Assembly: GCF_000526935.1 (NCBI RefSeq)
Contig: NZ_JAHA01000003.1
Location: 1 to 64,000, forward strand
DNA length: 64,000 bases
Reading direction: 5' to 3'
Source of the DNA: Butyrivibrio sp. FCS014
GTDB taxonomy: Bacteria > Bacillota > Clostridia > Lachnospirales > Lachnospiraceae
Notes under the pieces: generated by a model
Database searches by the model: none
What the model saw: only the letters and a program-made list of their open reading frames with translations
Told to the model about the DNA's origin: nothing
Translations under genes and position numbers: made by a program
In this document: one piece after another, positions 1-8,720 of the stretch
Layout: every line of letters begins with the position of its first letter
Position numbering within the stretch: position 1 is the first letter of the stretch

Positions 1-2121
1 GAGAACAAGCGCCGCAAGGAGGCCGGAGAGCCGCCCATCGAGAGACAGGATTTCTTCAAGATCATTCAGGGTGTAGAGGCCTATGTTGTGGATGACCTCA
101 AGGAGATTGTAACCAACAATAAGGGTCAGAGTCTTGATGACACCACCTTTGTTGTTTTCGATAATCGAGACTACGGGATTTTCTCCCATCAAAAACAGGA
201 TCATTGAGATCGGTGCGGTGAAGATCAAAAACGGCGAGATAATCGACAGATTCTCGGAGTTCATCAATTCCTCAGGTACCTATTCCCTACAGGATCGAGA
301 AACTCACCAGCATTACCGATGAAAATGGTAATGGATGCACCTACCAGGGAAGTGATCGTCCCTAAGTTCGTTGAGTTCTTGCAAAGACGCGGTACTGGTG
401 GGACACAATGTCTCTTTTGACATAAGCTTTATAAAAACCAGAACTGTACAGACCTTGGTATAGATGTGGATTACACCACTGTAGATACCATGTGGCTGTC
501 GAGATATTTCTACCCTACAAGAGCCAAACACACTCTTGATGCGGTAGCCAAAGATCATGAACATTGTGCTGGAGCATCACCACAGAGCCGTGGATGATGC
601 GGAATGTACGGCCCTTATTTTCAATAAATTTATTCCCATGCTGAAAGAGCCAGGAGCAAGCTAACCTTACGGATGTCAACATCCTTGGTAAGCCAACGCC
701 GGATATGGTAAAGCACTTAAGGCCCAAGCATTGTATTATCCTTGCTAAGAATACTCTGGGAAGGGTTAATCTCTATACCCTTGTCAGCAAGTCACACCTT
801 GATTACTTTAACGGACGATTCCCTCTTATTCCCAAGAGCTTGCTGATGGAGTACAGGGAGGGCTCATCATAGGAAGTGCCTGCTGTGCAGGCGAGCTTTA
901 CGGCGCCATTGTTGAGGGCAGGCCCCCCGAGGAAATAGCAAATATTGTGAGCTTTTACGATTATCTTGAAGTTCAGCCTCTTGGCAAATACCGCTTCATG
1001 ATAACCAGTGAGGATATTGAAGATATCAACAGCGATGAGGATAATTCAGGGAGATAAATTAAAGAGATCATAAGGGACTGGGCGAGGAGTTCAATAAAGC
1101 CGGTTTGTTGCAAACCTGCGACGTGCACTTTCCTTAATCCCGAGGATGAGATCTACAGGGACCATCATCCAGGCAGGTAAGGGTTATTGGACGACGGAGG
1201 AGCCGGCCGCCCCTTTACCTTCGTACCACCGATGGAGATGATGGCAGAGTTTGATTATTCTCTCCATGGAACAAGGCAAAAGAGGGATAGTTATCGACAA
1301 TCCCAAGAAAAGATCAATGGGATATGTGCGAGGAGTATTTCTCCCGTTCGTCCCGACAAATGCGCTCCGTCATCGAGAACAGTGATGAGATCCTTACCAA
1401 GATCTGTTATGACAGGGGCTCACGAGATCTACCGGCGAGGAGCTTCCCGAGATCGTTAAGGAGAGGCTTGAGAGAGAGCTGAACTCCATTATAAAGGAAA
1501 CGGTTTCGCGGTTATGTACATTATTGCCCAGAAGCTGGTTTGGAAAGTCCAATGAGGACGGATATCTGGTTGGATCAAGAGGATCGGTAGGATCTCCTTT
1601 GTGGCATTCACTTCCGGTATAACGGAGGTTAACTCCCTTAGCCCGCACTATGTCTGCCCCAAGTGCAAGTACAAGCGATTTCGATTCCGAGGATGTTCTT
1701 AAGTTACGGCGGCAATTCCGGCTGTGACATGCCGGATAAGAAATGTCCCAAGTGCGGAACCTATATGTACAAGGACGGATTTGATATTCCTTTCGAGACC
1801 TTCCTTGGATTCAAGGGAGACAAAGGAGGCCTGATATCGACCTTAACTTCTCGGGAGAGTATCAGTCCAAAGCTCACAAATATACCGAGGTTATCTTTGG
1901 CTACGGCCCAGACCTTCAGAGCGGGAACCATTGCGTCCCTGGCGGATAAGACAGCTTACGGTTTCGTCAAGAAATACTACGACGGACTTGGAATAGTAAA
2001 AAAGAAAAAGTGAGATCAACAGGATAGTGCAGGGCTGTACCGGCATCAGAAGAGGAACCGGCCAGCACCCGGGAGGAATCATAGTTCTTCCTGTGGGAGA
2101 GGACATCAACTCCTTCTGTCC
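1..2121 (+). pseudogene. polC: PolC N-terminal and middle part, frameshifted
   Basis: This is the upstream part of the Gram-positive replicative DNA polymerase III alpha subunit, truncated at the window edge. Pieces of the protein can be read by switching frame: the 3'-5' exonuclease start ([12 protein letters not shown], near 150), its second motif (VGHNVSFD, near 400), the PHP-type stretch ([15 protein letters not shown], near 745-790) and a Cys-rich segment near 1650-1770. The reading frame breaks roughly every 50-150 bases by single-base gains or losses, for example an extra A near 154 and extra bases near 267, 319 and 377, while the codons in between look normal. PolC is essential and the part after 2122 is intact, so I infer uncorrected sequencing or assembly indels rather than a dead gene; a decayed copy cannot be excluded. 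Confidence 0.8.
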
Positions 2122-3273
2122 GTGCAGCATCCGGCCAATGATATGACAACGGCCACCATCACCACACATTACGATTACCATTCCATCGACCACAACCTGT
2201 TAAAGCTTGATATTCTGGGACACGATGATCCCACAATGATAAGGTTCCTTCAGGATTGTACCGGACTTGATCCCAAGACGGTGCCGCTGGATGACAAGAA
2301 CGTGATGAGTCTTTTCATGAATACGAAGTCTCTGAACATAGAGCCTGAACAGATCGGAGGAACAAAGCTTGGATGCCTTGGTCTTCCAGAGTTTGGTACG
2401 GACTTTGCCATGCAGATGGTTATCGATGCCAAGCCTTCGTCCCTGTCCCACCTTATAAGGATCTCGGGACTGTCCCATGGAACGGACGTATGGCTGGGCA
2501 ATGCCCAGACCCTGATCCAGGAGGGCACAGCTACCATCGACACCTGTATCTGCTGTCGAGACGATATTATGATCTACCTTATCCAGAAGGGAATGGACAA
2601 GTCCCTTTCCTTCAAGACCATGGAGTCTGTTCGTAAGGGTAAGGGCCTTACTCCCGAGATGGAGGAGGCCATGGTGGCGGCAGGTGTTCCCGACTGGTAC
2701 ATCTGGTCCTGCAAGAAGATCAAGTATATGTTCCCCAAGGCCCATGCTGCGGCTTACGTAATGATGGCCTGGAGAATCGCATACTTTAAGGTTTATGTTC
2801 CTCAGGCATTCTATGCCGCATGGTTCAGTATAAGAGCCAAGGCCTTCAACTATGAGCACATGTGCCAGGGTGAAGCCCATCTCAGAAGGATCATGAAGGA
2901 TTACAATTCAAGGAAAGACGAGCTTACCAATGCCCAGCAGGCCGAGTACGGCGATATGAGACTGGTGGAGGAGATGTATGAGAGAGGCATAGATTTCATG
3001 CCCATCGACATTTTCAAGGCCAAGTCAAGGGAGTTCCAGGTGATCGGAGATAAGATCATGCCTTCCCTTACCAGTATCGACGGCATGGGTGAGAAGGCTG
3101 CCGACCAGATCGTGGAAGCTGCCAAGGACGGTCCTTTCCTTTCAAAGGATGACTTCCGTCAGAGGACCAAGTGTCCCCAGACCGTTATCGACAAGATGTC
3201 TGATATGGGACTTCTTGGAGATATACCGGATTCCAATCAGATCAGTATCTTTGACCTGATGAAACAGGCCTGA
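2122..3273 (+). CDS. polC: DNA polymerase III subunit alpha PolC, intact C-terminal part
   Basis: This open stretch is the last third of PolC, the replicative polymerase of Firmicutes. It begins in the conserved block [20 protein letters not shown] near residues 16-35, carries the fingers region ([28 protein letters not shown]) and ends with a helix-hairpin-helix-like segment ([18 protein letters not shown]). The ATG at 2122 is only the first Met after the last frameshift; the true start lies outside the window. About 380 residues are in one frame, and the end ([10 protein letters not shown]) fits the usual PolC C-terminus. It is followed at once by an intrinsic terminator, so polC ends its transcript. 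The frameshifted upstream part is described separately and belongs to the same gene. Confidence 0.9.
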   Translation: MQHPANDMTTATITTHYDYHSIDHNLLKLDILGHDDPTMIRFLQDCTGLDPKTVPLDDKNVMSLFMNTKSLNIEPEQIGGTKLGCLGLPEFGTDFAMQMVIDAKPSSLSHLIRISGLSHGTDVWLGNAQTLIQEGTATIDTCICCRDDIMIYLIQKGMDKSLSFKTMESVRKGKGLTPEMEEAMVAAGVPDWYIWSCKKIKYMFPKAHAAAYVMMAWRIAYFKVYVPQAFYAAWFSIRAKAFNYEHMCQGEAHLRRIMKDYNSRKDELTNAQQAEYGDMRLVEEMYERGIDFMPIDIFKAKSREFQVIGDKIMPSLTSIDGMGEKAADQIVEAAKDGPFLSKDDFRQRTKCPQTVIDKMSDMGLLGDIPDSNQISIFDLMKQA

Positions 3274-3319
3274 TGAATCTGCGGAATTTCGGAATGCGAA
3301 GATAAGACAATAAAAATAA

Positions 3320-3368
3320 GGCTGTGGCTTTAAGCGTAGATGACGCTTAGAGCTACAGCCTTTTTCTT
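3320..3368. terminator. Bidirectional intrinsic terminator after polC
   Basis: A 17-base arm beginning GGCTGTGGC pairs with the arm ending CTACAGCC, with loop TAGATGA. It is followed by TTTTT on the plus strand, and on the minus strand by a T-rich run (from ATAAAAATAAG). It can therefore end both polC and the small minus-strand gene that converges on it. Confidence 0.9.
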
Positions 3369-3374
3369 ACACTC

Positions 3375-3527
3375 TTAACGGTTGCCGAGTAACTTTTTCA
3401 TTTCCTGTGCTTCTCTTTGAACCTCTCTTTTCAGAAGAGAAACATTCCTGCGATGCAGTGCCTGCGCATGAAGTCTGTCCCTCATCAGATTTACCTCATA
3501 CTGCGCGATACCTTTCAATTCACCCAT
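3375..3527 (-). CDS. 50-residue basic/amphipathic small protein, unknown function
   Basis: A short open frame on the minus strand starts MGELKGIAQYEVNLMRD and ends QEMKKLLGNR. It has a near-perfect ribosome site (AGGAGGTAAC, six to seven bases before the ATG) and ends just before the shared terminator at 3320-3368, so start, stop and terminator together support a real gene. The protein is predicted to be one long helix rich in Arg, Lys, Glu and Gln, with no Cys, no signal peptide and no membrane segment. I do not recognise a family. It stands alone, convergent to polC, with an AT-rich 170-base upstream region containing the palindrome TTGTATATACAA, which could be an operator. Confidence 0.72.
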   Translation of the reverse strand: MGELKGIAQYEVNLMRDRLHAQALHRRNVSLLKREVQREAQEMKKLLGNR

Positions 3528-3697
3528 ATTTGTTACCTCCTGTAAGTGTTTTATTGGAACACCCCCTCAAGATTCACAAGTTAATTGTATATACAAATTG
3601 TGTTCAGTCTGGGTTTAAATTCTGAAATATTTATGAAATATTTCATATATGAACATATATTTAACAATTGTGAAATAAACTTAACGGGCATGGAAAA

Positions 3698-3723
3698 CCC
3701 GGAACACTCAGGAGTGATCCGGG
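3698..3723 (-). terminator. Terminator of the HD-GYP/Hint operon
   Basis: On the minus strand CCCGGA(T)CACTC pairs with GAGTG(T)TCCGGG, followed by TTTTCC. It lies just after the stop of the HD-GYP gene. The arm sequence CCCGGAACAC recurs in the terminator at 5950-5973. Confidence 0.75.
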
Positions 3724-3729
3724 TCAGTG

Positions 3730-4746
3730 TCAGTTCAGTATTTTCAGGATTGTTACATTCAGTTTCTTCATCATATCGATGATGACACCTGAGGTGAGCT
3801 TAATCTTGGGCCTTGACAGGTACTTCTCATTATTTTCGATGACGGTACCCTGCTGACCCGTGGACAGAAGAACATCACAGCCGATAGGATAGGGCGCCAG
3901 GTATTTAATGAAGGTGTTGACTACGTCAATGTCAAACATGGACCCGCTGTTCGCCATCAGGTATTCTATGGCATCTGAGGGATTCGAGGCATCTTTGTAG
4001 GCTCTTTTGGCTGTGAGAGCGTCATAAACGTCAGCTACGTGAATGATCCTTGCAAATAAATGGATGGCCTCCCCCTTAAGTCCTCTGGGGTATCCGGTTC
4101 CATTCCAGTTTTCATGATGTGAGTATACTGCATTTTTTACAACGGCGTGTATTTCTTCAGTTCCCTGGGATCTTCCGTCACGCAGTCTCTTAAGTCCGTA
4201 CTCAGGATGTTTTTTCATTTCCTCGTATTCTTCCGAGGTTAGTTTAGCGGGCTTATTTACGATTTCCAGAGGAACGTCGCATTTTCCTATGTCGTGAAGA
4301 AGAGCCGCCTGGGAAAGCTTTTCAAGTTCTTCGTTCCTGAGCCCCATACCTATTCCGATAATGACGGACAGTACGTCAACATTTACGCTGTGTACATAGG
4401 TGTAGCTGTCATAGGAACTTAAGGACATCTGCTCAATGATCAGGGATTTTGAGCTTCTGATCTCGTTTACGATGTCGTTTGCCAGGAATATACAGGCGTT
4501 TATATCAAGCCTTTTCAGTTTGTTGATGGCCTTCATCCTTGTTTCGTCGGATACGATCTGTCTGGCTTTTGCCACATCATCTTTTTCAAAGATATAGACA
4601 CCGTCAAACTGAAGTTTGCTGATCCTGTTTATAAAATACTCCGTCAACTGAGTATTGGCTTTAAGAAGTATCTTCTCGTTGTTGTCATACAGATTACTGG
4701 AGATGACCATCCCAGGCTGGAGGTCTTTGCTGCTGACATATCTCAT
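3730..4746 (-). CDS. HD-GYP domain protein, predicted c-di-GMP phosphodiesterase
   Basis: The protein has 338 residues. The N-terminal 100 residues resemble the regulatory segment often found before HD-GYP domains (starting VSSKDLQPGMVIS). The HD-GYP domain shows the metal-binding HDIGK at 151-155, His119, the paired His in HHENWNGTGYP at 210-220, RGLKGEAI and HVADVYDALTAKRAYK. The actual GYP triad is present, so hydrolysis of cyclic di-GMP is the expected activity (family knowledge, not shown here). No membrane segment is seen. The ATG lies four bases beyond the stop of the upstream Hint gene, and its GGAGG ribosome site overlaps that gene's last codons, so the two are translationally coupled. 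The ligand may oppose that of the diguanylate cyclase at 41681. Confidence 0.9.
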   Translation of the reverse strand: MRYVSSKDLQPGMVISSNLYDNNEKILLKANTQLTEYFINRISKLQFDGVYIFEKDDVAKARQIVSDETRMKAINKLKRLDINACIFLANDIVNEIRSSKSLIIEQMSLSSYDSYTYVHSVNVDVLSVIIGIGMGLRNEELEKLSQAALLHDIGKCDVPLEIVNKPAKLTSEEYEEMKKHPEYGLKRLRDGRSQGTEEIHAVVKNAVYSHHENWNGTGYPRGLKGEAIHLFARIIHVADVYDALTAKRAYKDASNPSDAIEYLMANSGSMFDIDVVNTFIKYLAPYPIGCDVLLSTGQQGTVIENNEKYLSRPKIKLTSGVIIDMMKKLNVTILKILN

Positions 4747-4749
4747 ATA

Positions 4750-5793
4750 TCACACCTCCTTTGCAAGCCCGGTGGTGCAATTGTGGGATATTACTCCGTT
4801 GGCGATAAAGTTCCTTGAGGAAGTGATGATCTCAAACATATCTTCACATTTGGCCTCTTCAACGGATATTACCTTGAGAGTGTCAGGATGATTGTATATG
4901 ATCTCAAAGTTTTCTATATTGCTCGTGGTGACCGGCTGAAAGACATTGTAGAATCTAAGAAGCTCTGAGGGCCCGCCCACGAGAGAAGCGGTCATTTCCT
5001 GACTGTCAAATACATACTCAAAGTCGTACATTTGAAGACCCTGTTTCATCAGATTGAGGAAATCCCGCTTGCAGCGGCGGACTCTTTTGACCATGGGATT
5101 TTCTGAGCCTTCCGCATCATAGGCTCCTCCAACGAAGCCTCTTAGGAAATCTTCTTTATCCCTGTTTTTGGAGAAACGCTCGGAGAAAGTTACCAGCTGA
5201 ACATATGGAATGCTGAGCTTTGCTGTAACGTAATATTCATTGGTGTCGTTATCATGGGCAAAACAGTAGTCCAAAGTAGCATCTGCACCCAGGTACAGAA
5301 GATAATTGTACAGCCGGGCGGTAACTCCGGCTTCCTGTAATACTAAGGACGCAGTTTCGCCGCCTTTAAAGCGGGTCATGTTTTTGCAGTTGATCTGGGA
5401 ACCGATAAAATAGCCCTGCATATAGAGCCTGGACTCTTTGTAGGAATCCTTCAGGTTTCCTGAAATGCCGGACATTTTGACATCTTTTTCCAAAAAGAAC
5501 TTACCGTGGCCCAGGGTGTCATCATCAAAAGAAAACATCCAGCCCATTTTTGTAAGCCACTGATGAGTGGGACTGCATATAAGAGTTCGTCCATCGTTTA
5601 AGGTGATCTTAACGGCATTGCTCCTGCGCTTGTTAATGATGAGGACCTCGCTTTTGACATACTGGTATTTGTCCCCATTATAGCGTACACCATAAACAGT
5701 ATCGCCTTTTTTGACATCCTTGATCTTCTTGACTGTATTGTTGTACATGAGGATGTTCATGTTTCCGTCAACAGAATCGAAGTTTTTGCCCAT
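4750..5793 (-). CDS. Free-standing intein-like protein (Hint domain with LAGLIDADG remnant)
   Basis: The 347-residue protein is almost entirely an intein. The first Hint block appears from residue 7 (SVDGNMNIL then IKDVKKGDTVYG), with Ser where inteins usually have Cys1. Block B is CSPTHQWL with His77. A homing-endonuclease part follows: the second LAGLIDADG-type motif FLRGFVGGAYDAEGS (acidic residue near 228) looks intact, while the first (YMQGYFIGSQIN, near 124-135) lacks its acidic residue. The C-terminal block reads RNFIANGVISHNC, with the His-Asn pair at 337-338 and Cys at +1. Only six residues precede and nine follow the intein-like part, so no recognisable host protein is present. The start has a good site (AAAGGAG). 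It sits three bases before the HD-GYP gene. Splicing or cleavage is inferred, not shown. Confidence 0.82.
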   Translation of the reverse strand: MGKNFDSVDGNMNILMYNNTVKKIKDVKKGDTVYGVRYNGDKYQYVKSEVLIINKRRSNAVKITLNDGRTLICSPTHQWLTKMGWMFSFDDDTLGHGKFFLEKDVKMSGISGNLKDSYKESRLYMQGYFIGSQINCKNMTRFKGGETASLVLQEAGVTARLYNYLLYLGADATLDYCFAHDNDTNEYYVTAKLSIPYVQLVTFSERFSKNRDKEDFLRGFVGGAYDAEGSENPMVKRVRRCKRDFLNLMKQGLQMYDFEYVFDSQEMTASLVGGPSELLRFYNVFQPVTTSNIENFEIIYNHPDTLKVISVEEAKCEDMFEIITSSRNFIANGVISHNCTTGLAKEV

Positions 5794-5940
5794 GGATACT
5801 CCTTTACAAGAAAAACGATGATACGTGAGCAGATATATTTAATTTTCTCATACTAAAATTTAATAGTCAAAAAAATGAAAATGAAAAATATGTTACATTT
5901 TTATAGGGGAAGCCGGGTTTTGCCGCGGGCTGAGAAAACA

Positions 5941-5973
5941 AAAAAATAACCCGGAACACTGATGTGTTCCGGG
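5941..5973 (-). terminator. Terminator after tRNA-Glu
   Basis: A perfect ten-pair stem, CCCGGAACAC with GTGTTCCGGG, has a four-base loop. On the minus strand it is followed by TTATTTTTTTGTTTT, a strong U run. It lies 30 bases downstream of the tRNA gene and separates it from the Hint gene. Confidence 0.88.
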
Positions 5974-6004
5974 TTTCGGGTTGGGCTATTCATTTAATAG
6001 CTAG

Positions 6005-6076
6005 TACCTCGTAGCGGAATCGAACCGCTGATTCTGCCGTGAGAGGGCAGCGTCTTAACCGCTTGACCAACGAGGC
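6005..6076 (-). tRNA. tRNA-Glu (anticodon CTC)
   Basis: The minus strand folds into a full cloverleaf. The acceptor arm is GCCTCGT paired with ACGAGGT (the first pair is G-U). The D arm contains GGTCAAGCGGTTAAGAC. The anticodon stem is CTGCC/GGCAG around CTCTCAC, giving anticodon CTC, and the T arm is GCGGT TCGATTC CGC. The terminal CCA is not encoded. The gene stands alone with its own terminator. Confidence 0.93.
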
Positions 6077-6217
6077 ATTTAAGTCGTCCGCATCGCGGCG
6101 ACTTGTTTATATTATTACAAATCAAAACAAAATGCAAGCCCTAAATTTAAATTTTTTCAAAAAAATTTTTTATGCTATAATAAAGCCTGTATTTTACCGG
6201 GAAAGGGACTGTTTTAA

Positions 6218-6577
6218 ATGAAAAAGAAAATTGCTTTGGGAGATTTACTTCTCCTGGAACTTTCGGTTGTCGTATATTCACTTTCGACAGTAGCAGGTAA
6301 TATGGCGGGACAGAATGAATTCCTCTCGGGGAAGTACATCCTGTTCTTTGGACTTGAGTTTGTAATCCTTGCGGTTTATGCGGTACTGTGGCAGCAGGTG
6401 ATCAAGAGATTTGAGCTGTCCATCGCTTATTGCAACAAGTCTGTGACCTTATTGTGGTCGATGCTGTGGAACTTCCTGATCTTCAGCCAGGGCATTACAC
6501 CGGGGAAGGTTGCCGGTGTACTTCTTGTCATGGCCGGAGTTGTAGTAATGAATCTGGGAGGTGGCAGCAATGATTAA
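6218..6577 (+). CDS. Small EamA/SMR-like membrane protein, first of a pair
   Basis: This 119-residue protein has four hydrophobic segments (about 8-26, 38-56, 72-90 and 96-113) and ends with the typical short-transporter tail (TPGKVAGVLLVMAGVVVMNL). This size and layout match half-length members of the drug/metabolite transporter superfamily, such as small multidrug-resistance subunits or ArnE/ArnF-type flippases. It is followed by a second protein of the same type, overlapping by eight bases, so a heterodimer is likely. The substrate cannot be told from the sequence. The start has only a weak site (GGGAAAGGGAC). It is transcribed away from the tRNA gene. Confidence 0.75.
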   Translation: MKKKIALGDLLLLELSVVVYSLSTVAGNMAGQNEFLSGKYILFFGLEFVILAVYAVLWQQVIKRFELSIAYCNKSVTLLWSMLWNFLIFSQGITPGKVAGVLLVMAGVVVMNLGGGSND

Positions 6578-6914
6578 TGTATTCTTTATTATTATGATCT
6601 TTGCGGAGCTTCTTGCCTCCACATCTCAGATACTTTTAAAGAAGAGTGCCCAGAAAGAGTATCCTTCATTTATAAGGGAATACCTCAATATTCTTGTTAT
6701 AGGTGGCTATGGCCTTCTGGTTTTATCCATGGTTCTTTCCATTTTCTGTTACGGCGGCCTTGGATACATGGGGGTTGTTGTAATGGAGCCCATGGCCTAC
6801 ATCATGGTCATGATCCTCTCGAGAATCGTATTTAAAGAGAAGATCACCCCAAGAAAGATCATCGGTGTCGTGCTCATATTGGCCGGGATCGTAGTATTTT
6901 ACACTCTGGGATAA
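6570..6914 (+). CDS. Small EamA/SMR-like membrane protein, second of a pair
   Basis: This is a 114-residue membrane protein with four hydrophobic segments and the motif LLASTSQILLKKSAQKE near the N-terminus, typical of EamA half-proteins (compare ETSWQVLLKKG). The end reads KEKITPRKIIGVVLILAGIVVFY, the same family tail as its partner. I chose the ATG at 6570 because GGGAGGTG lies six bases ahead; a GTG at 6561 is possible. It overlaps the partner gene, so the two are made together and probably form one transporter. Only about 130 bases separate it from the rimP gene, and that gap contains a separate promoter. Confidence 0.76.
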   Translation: MINVFFIIMIFAELLASTSQILLKKSAQKEYPSFIREYLNILVIGGYGLLVLSMVLSIFCYGGLGYMGVVVMEPMAYIMVMILSRIVFKEKITPRKIIGVVLILAGIVVFYTLG

Positions 6915-6923
6915 GTTTAAGAC

Positions 6924-6952
6924 TTGACTAATGGGCATAACTGTGGTATTTT
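6924..6952 (+). promoter_or_regulatory. Promoter of the rimP-nusA-infB operon
   Basis: TTGACT and TATTTT are separated by 17 bases. They lie directly upstream of the hairpin leader and match a housekeeping sigma-A promoter. Confidence 0.7.
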
Positions 6953-6979
6953 AGCAGAGGATATAAGGTAACTGTTGAG

Positions 6980-7032
6980 AGTGGGCTTGCAAAGAGCCCA
7001 CTTTCTTTATGCCATGAAAAGGCATAAAGAAA
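6980..7032 (+). promoter_or_regulatory. Tandem hairpins in the rimP leader
   Basis: Two stems follow each other almost without a gap. The first pairs AGTGGGCT with AGCCCACT (6980-7002) and is followed by TTCTTT, like a weak terminator. The second pairs TTTCTTTATGCC with GGCATAAAGAAA (7002-7032), a perfect 12-pair stem whose 5' arm contains the U-rich tail of the first. The two cannot both form fully with a free U tract, which suggests attenuation of the operon. The rimP ribosome site (GAGG) lies just after the second stem. Confidence 0.65.
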
Positions 7033-7049
7033 ATGAACGAGGTTATTCT

Positions 7050-7511
7050 ATGAAGAAAAATGAAATTGAAAAAAGGACCGAGGATATCCTGATCCCTATC
7101 GCGCAGGCCAACGGCGTTTCCATCTATGATGTGGAATATGTCAAGGAAGCGGGGGAGTGGTACCTGAGAGCTTACATTGATAAGCCTGAGGGCGTGGACA
7201 TCAATGATTGCGTCAATGTTAATCATGCCTTGTCGGATGCCCTTGATGAAGATGATTTTATTGAGGAAGCCTACACTTTGGAGGTTTCAAGTCCCGGACT
7301 TGGCCGCCAGCTCAAGAAGGACAGGCACCTTCAGAATTCTCTTGGGAAGGATGTGGAGCTCAAGCTTTACAAGCCAAGGGACGGTGTTAAAGAGTTCGCC
7401 GGTACACTGAAGAGTTTTACCGATTCGGAAGTTACCGTAACTATAAATGACAAAGACGAAACTTTTATAAGAAAAGAGATATCAGTTATTAAGCTTGCTC
7501 TGGATTTTTAA
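7050..7511 (+). CDS. rimP: Ribosome maturation factor RimP
   Basis: RimP assists assembly of the 30S ribosomal subunit. The 153-residue protein shows the family layout: an N-terminal alpha/beta domain (SIYDVEYVKEAGEWYLRAYID), the conserved DCVNVNHALSDALDEDD block, the signature LEVSSPGLGRQLKKDR near residues 80-95 and a C-terminal SH3-like barrel. I chose the ATG at 7050, eight bases after GAGG; an upstream in-frame extension to 6975 runs through the hairpin leader and is unlikely. It is the first gene of the classical nusA-infB operon, followed by nusA after 23 bases. Confidence 0.93.
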   Translation: MKKNEIEKRTEDILIPIAQANGVSIYDVEYVKEAGEWYLRAYIDKPEGVDINDCVNVNHALSDALDEDDFIEEAYTLEVSSPGLGRQLKKDRHLQNSLGKDVELKLYKPRDGVKEFAGTLKSFTDSEVTVTINDKDETFIRKEISVIKLALDF

Positions 7512-7534
7512 TCCGGACGGAAATGGAGATTACG

Positions 7535-8698
7535 ATGAGTAAAGAATTAATGGATGCCCTTGAGCTTTTAGAGAAGGAGAAGAACATCAGCAAGGATTCT
7601 CTGTTTGATGCGATCGAGAACTCTCTGATCACAGCCTGCAAGAATAACTTTGGCAAGACTGACAACATCAGAGTTGAGATTGACAGAGACAACTGTGACT
7701 TCAAGTGCTATGCCGACAAGGAAGTTGTTGAGACAGCCGATGACGTTATGGATCCCATGCTTGAGATCTCTCTGGATGATGCCAAGAAGATCAGCAAGAA
7801 GGCAAAGGTTGGCGATATGGTAAGCGTATCCCTTAACTCCAAGGAGTTTGGACGCATTGCCACACAGAATGCCAAGAACGTTATTCTTCAGAAGATCCGC
7901 GAGGAAGAGCGCGGCGCCATCTATAATGAGTACTTTGAGAAGGAGCACGACATTGTAACAGGTGTTGTTCAGAGATTTATCGGTAAGAACATCAGCATCA
8001 ACCTTGGCCGTGCAGATGCCATCCTCAATGAGAACGAGCAGGTTAAGACAGAAGTTTACAGACCTACACAGCGTCTTAGAGTATATGTACTTGAAGTTAA
8101 GAACGGTTCAAAGGGACCCAGGATCCTTGTTTCCCGTACACATCCCGACCTTGTTAAGAAGCTCTTCGAGCAGGAGGTTGCTGAGATTCAGGACGGAACA
8201 GTAGAGATCAAGAGCATCGCAAGAGAGGCAGGAAGCCGTACCAAGATCGCGGTTTATTCCAACAACCCCAACGTTGATGCCGTAGGTGCCTGCGTAGGTG
8301 TAAACGGAAACAGAGTAAACCTCATCGTTGATGAGCTCAGCGGCGAGAAGATCGATGTCATCAACTGGGATGAGAACCCCGGTAACCTGATCCAGAATGC
8401 TCTTTCACCTGCCAAGATCGTAGCAGTATTTGCCGATCCCGAGGAGAAGAGTGCAAAGGTTGTTGTTCCTGATTACCAGCTCTCACTTGCTATCGGTAAG
8501 GAAGGTCAGAACGCAAGACTTGCTGCCAGACTTACAGGATACAAGATCGATATCAAGAGCGAGACTCAGGCTAAGGATGCTCCCGGATTCCGTATTGAGG
8601 ACTATATGGATGACGAGGATGATGAAGAGTACGAGGGATATGAAGAATACGATACCGAGGCTTCTGAGGATGCAGCCGATGAGGGCTCAGAAGAGTAA
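7535..8698 (+). CDS. nusA: Transcription termination/antitermination factor NusA
   Basis: NusA binds RNA polymerase and nascent RNA to modulate pausing, termination and antitermination. The 387-residue protein has the N-terminal polymerase-binding domain (MSKELMDALELLEKEKNISK), an S1 domain near 130-200 (VTGVVQRFIGKNISINLGRADAIL), and two KH domains (RTKIAVYSNNPNVDAVGACVG and LAIGKEGQNARLAARLTGY). It ends in a very acidic tail (DEDDEEYEGYEEYD). The proteobacterial AR repeats are absent, as is normal in Firmicutes. The ATG at 7535 is preferred over 7523 because GGAG lies six bases ahead and the family starts MSKE. It sits between rimP and ylxR. Confidence 0.95.
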   Translation: MSKELMDALELLEKEKNISKDSLFDAIENSLITACKNNFGKTDNIRVEIDRDNCDFKCYADKEVVETADDVMDPMLEISLDDAKKISKKAKVGDMVSVSLNSKEFGRIATQNAKNVILQKIREEERGAIYNEYFEKEHDIVTGVVQRFIGKNISINLGRADAILNENEQVKTEVYRPTQRLRVYVLEVKNGSKGPRILVSRTHPDLVKKLFEQEVAEIQDGTVEIKSIAREAGSRTKIAVYSNNPNVDAVGACVGVNGNRVNLIVDELSGEKIDVINWDENPGNLIQNALSPAKIVAVFADPEEKSAKVVVPDYQLSLAIGKEGQNARLAARLTGYKIDIKSETQAKDAPGFRIEDYMDDEDDEEYEGYEEYDTEASEDAADEGSEE

Positions 8699-8720
8699 TC
8701 CCAGGTAGATCGGAGTATCT

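Noticed and set aside
3585..3782. Plus-strand frame ahead of the HD-GYP gene
   Set aside because: It crosses the minus-strand terminator at 3698-3723, has AT-rich non-coding composition and no ribosome site.
6039..6221. 60-codon plus-strand frame
   Set aside because: It runs through the tRNA-Glu gene on the opposite strand.
6975..7049. Long N-terminal extension of RimP
   Set aside because: It would translate the two hairpins; a good site lies ahead of ATG 7050.
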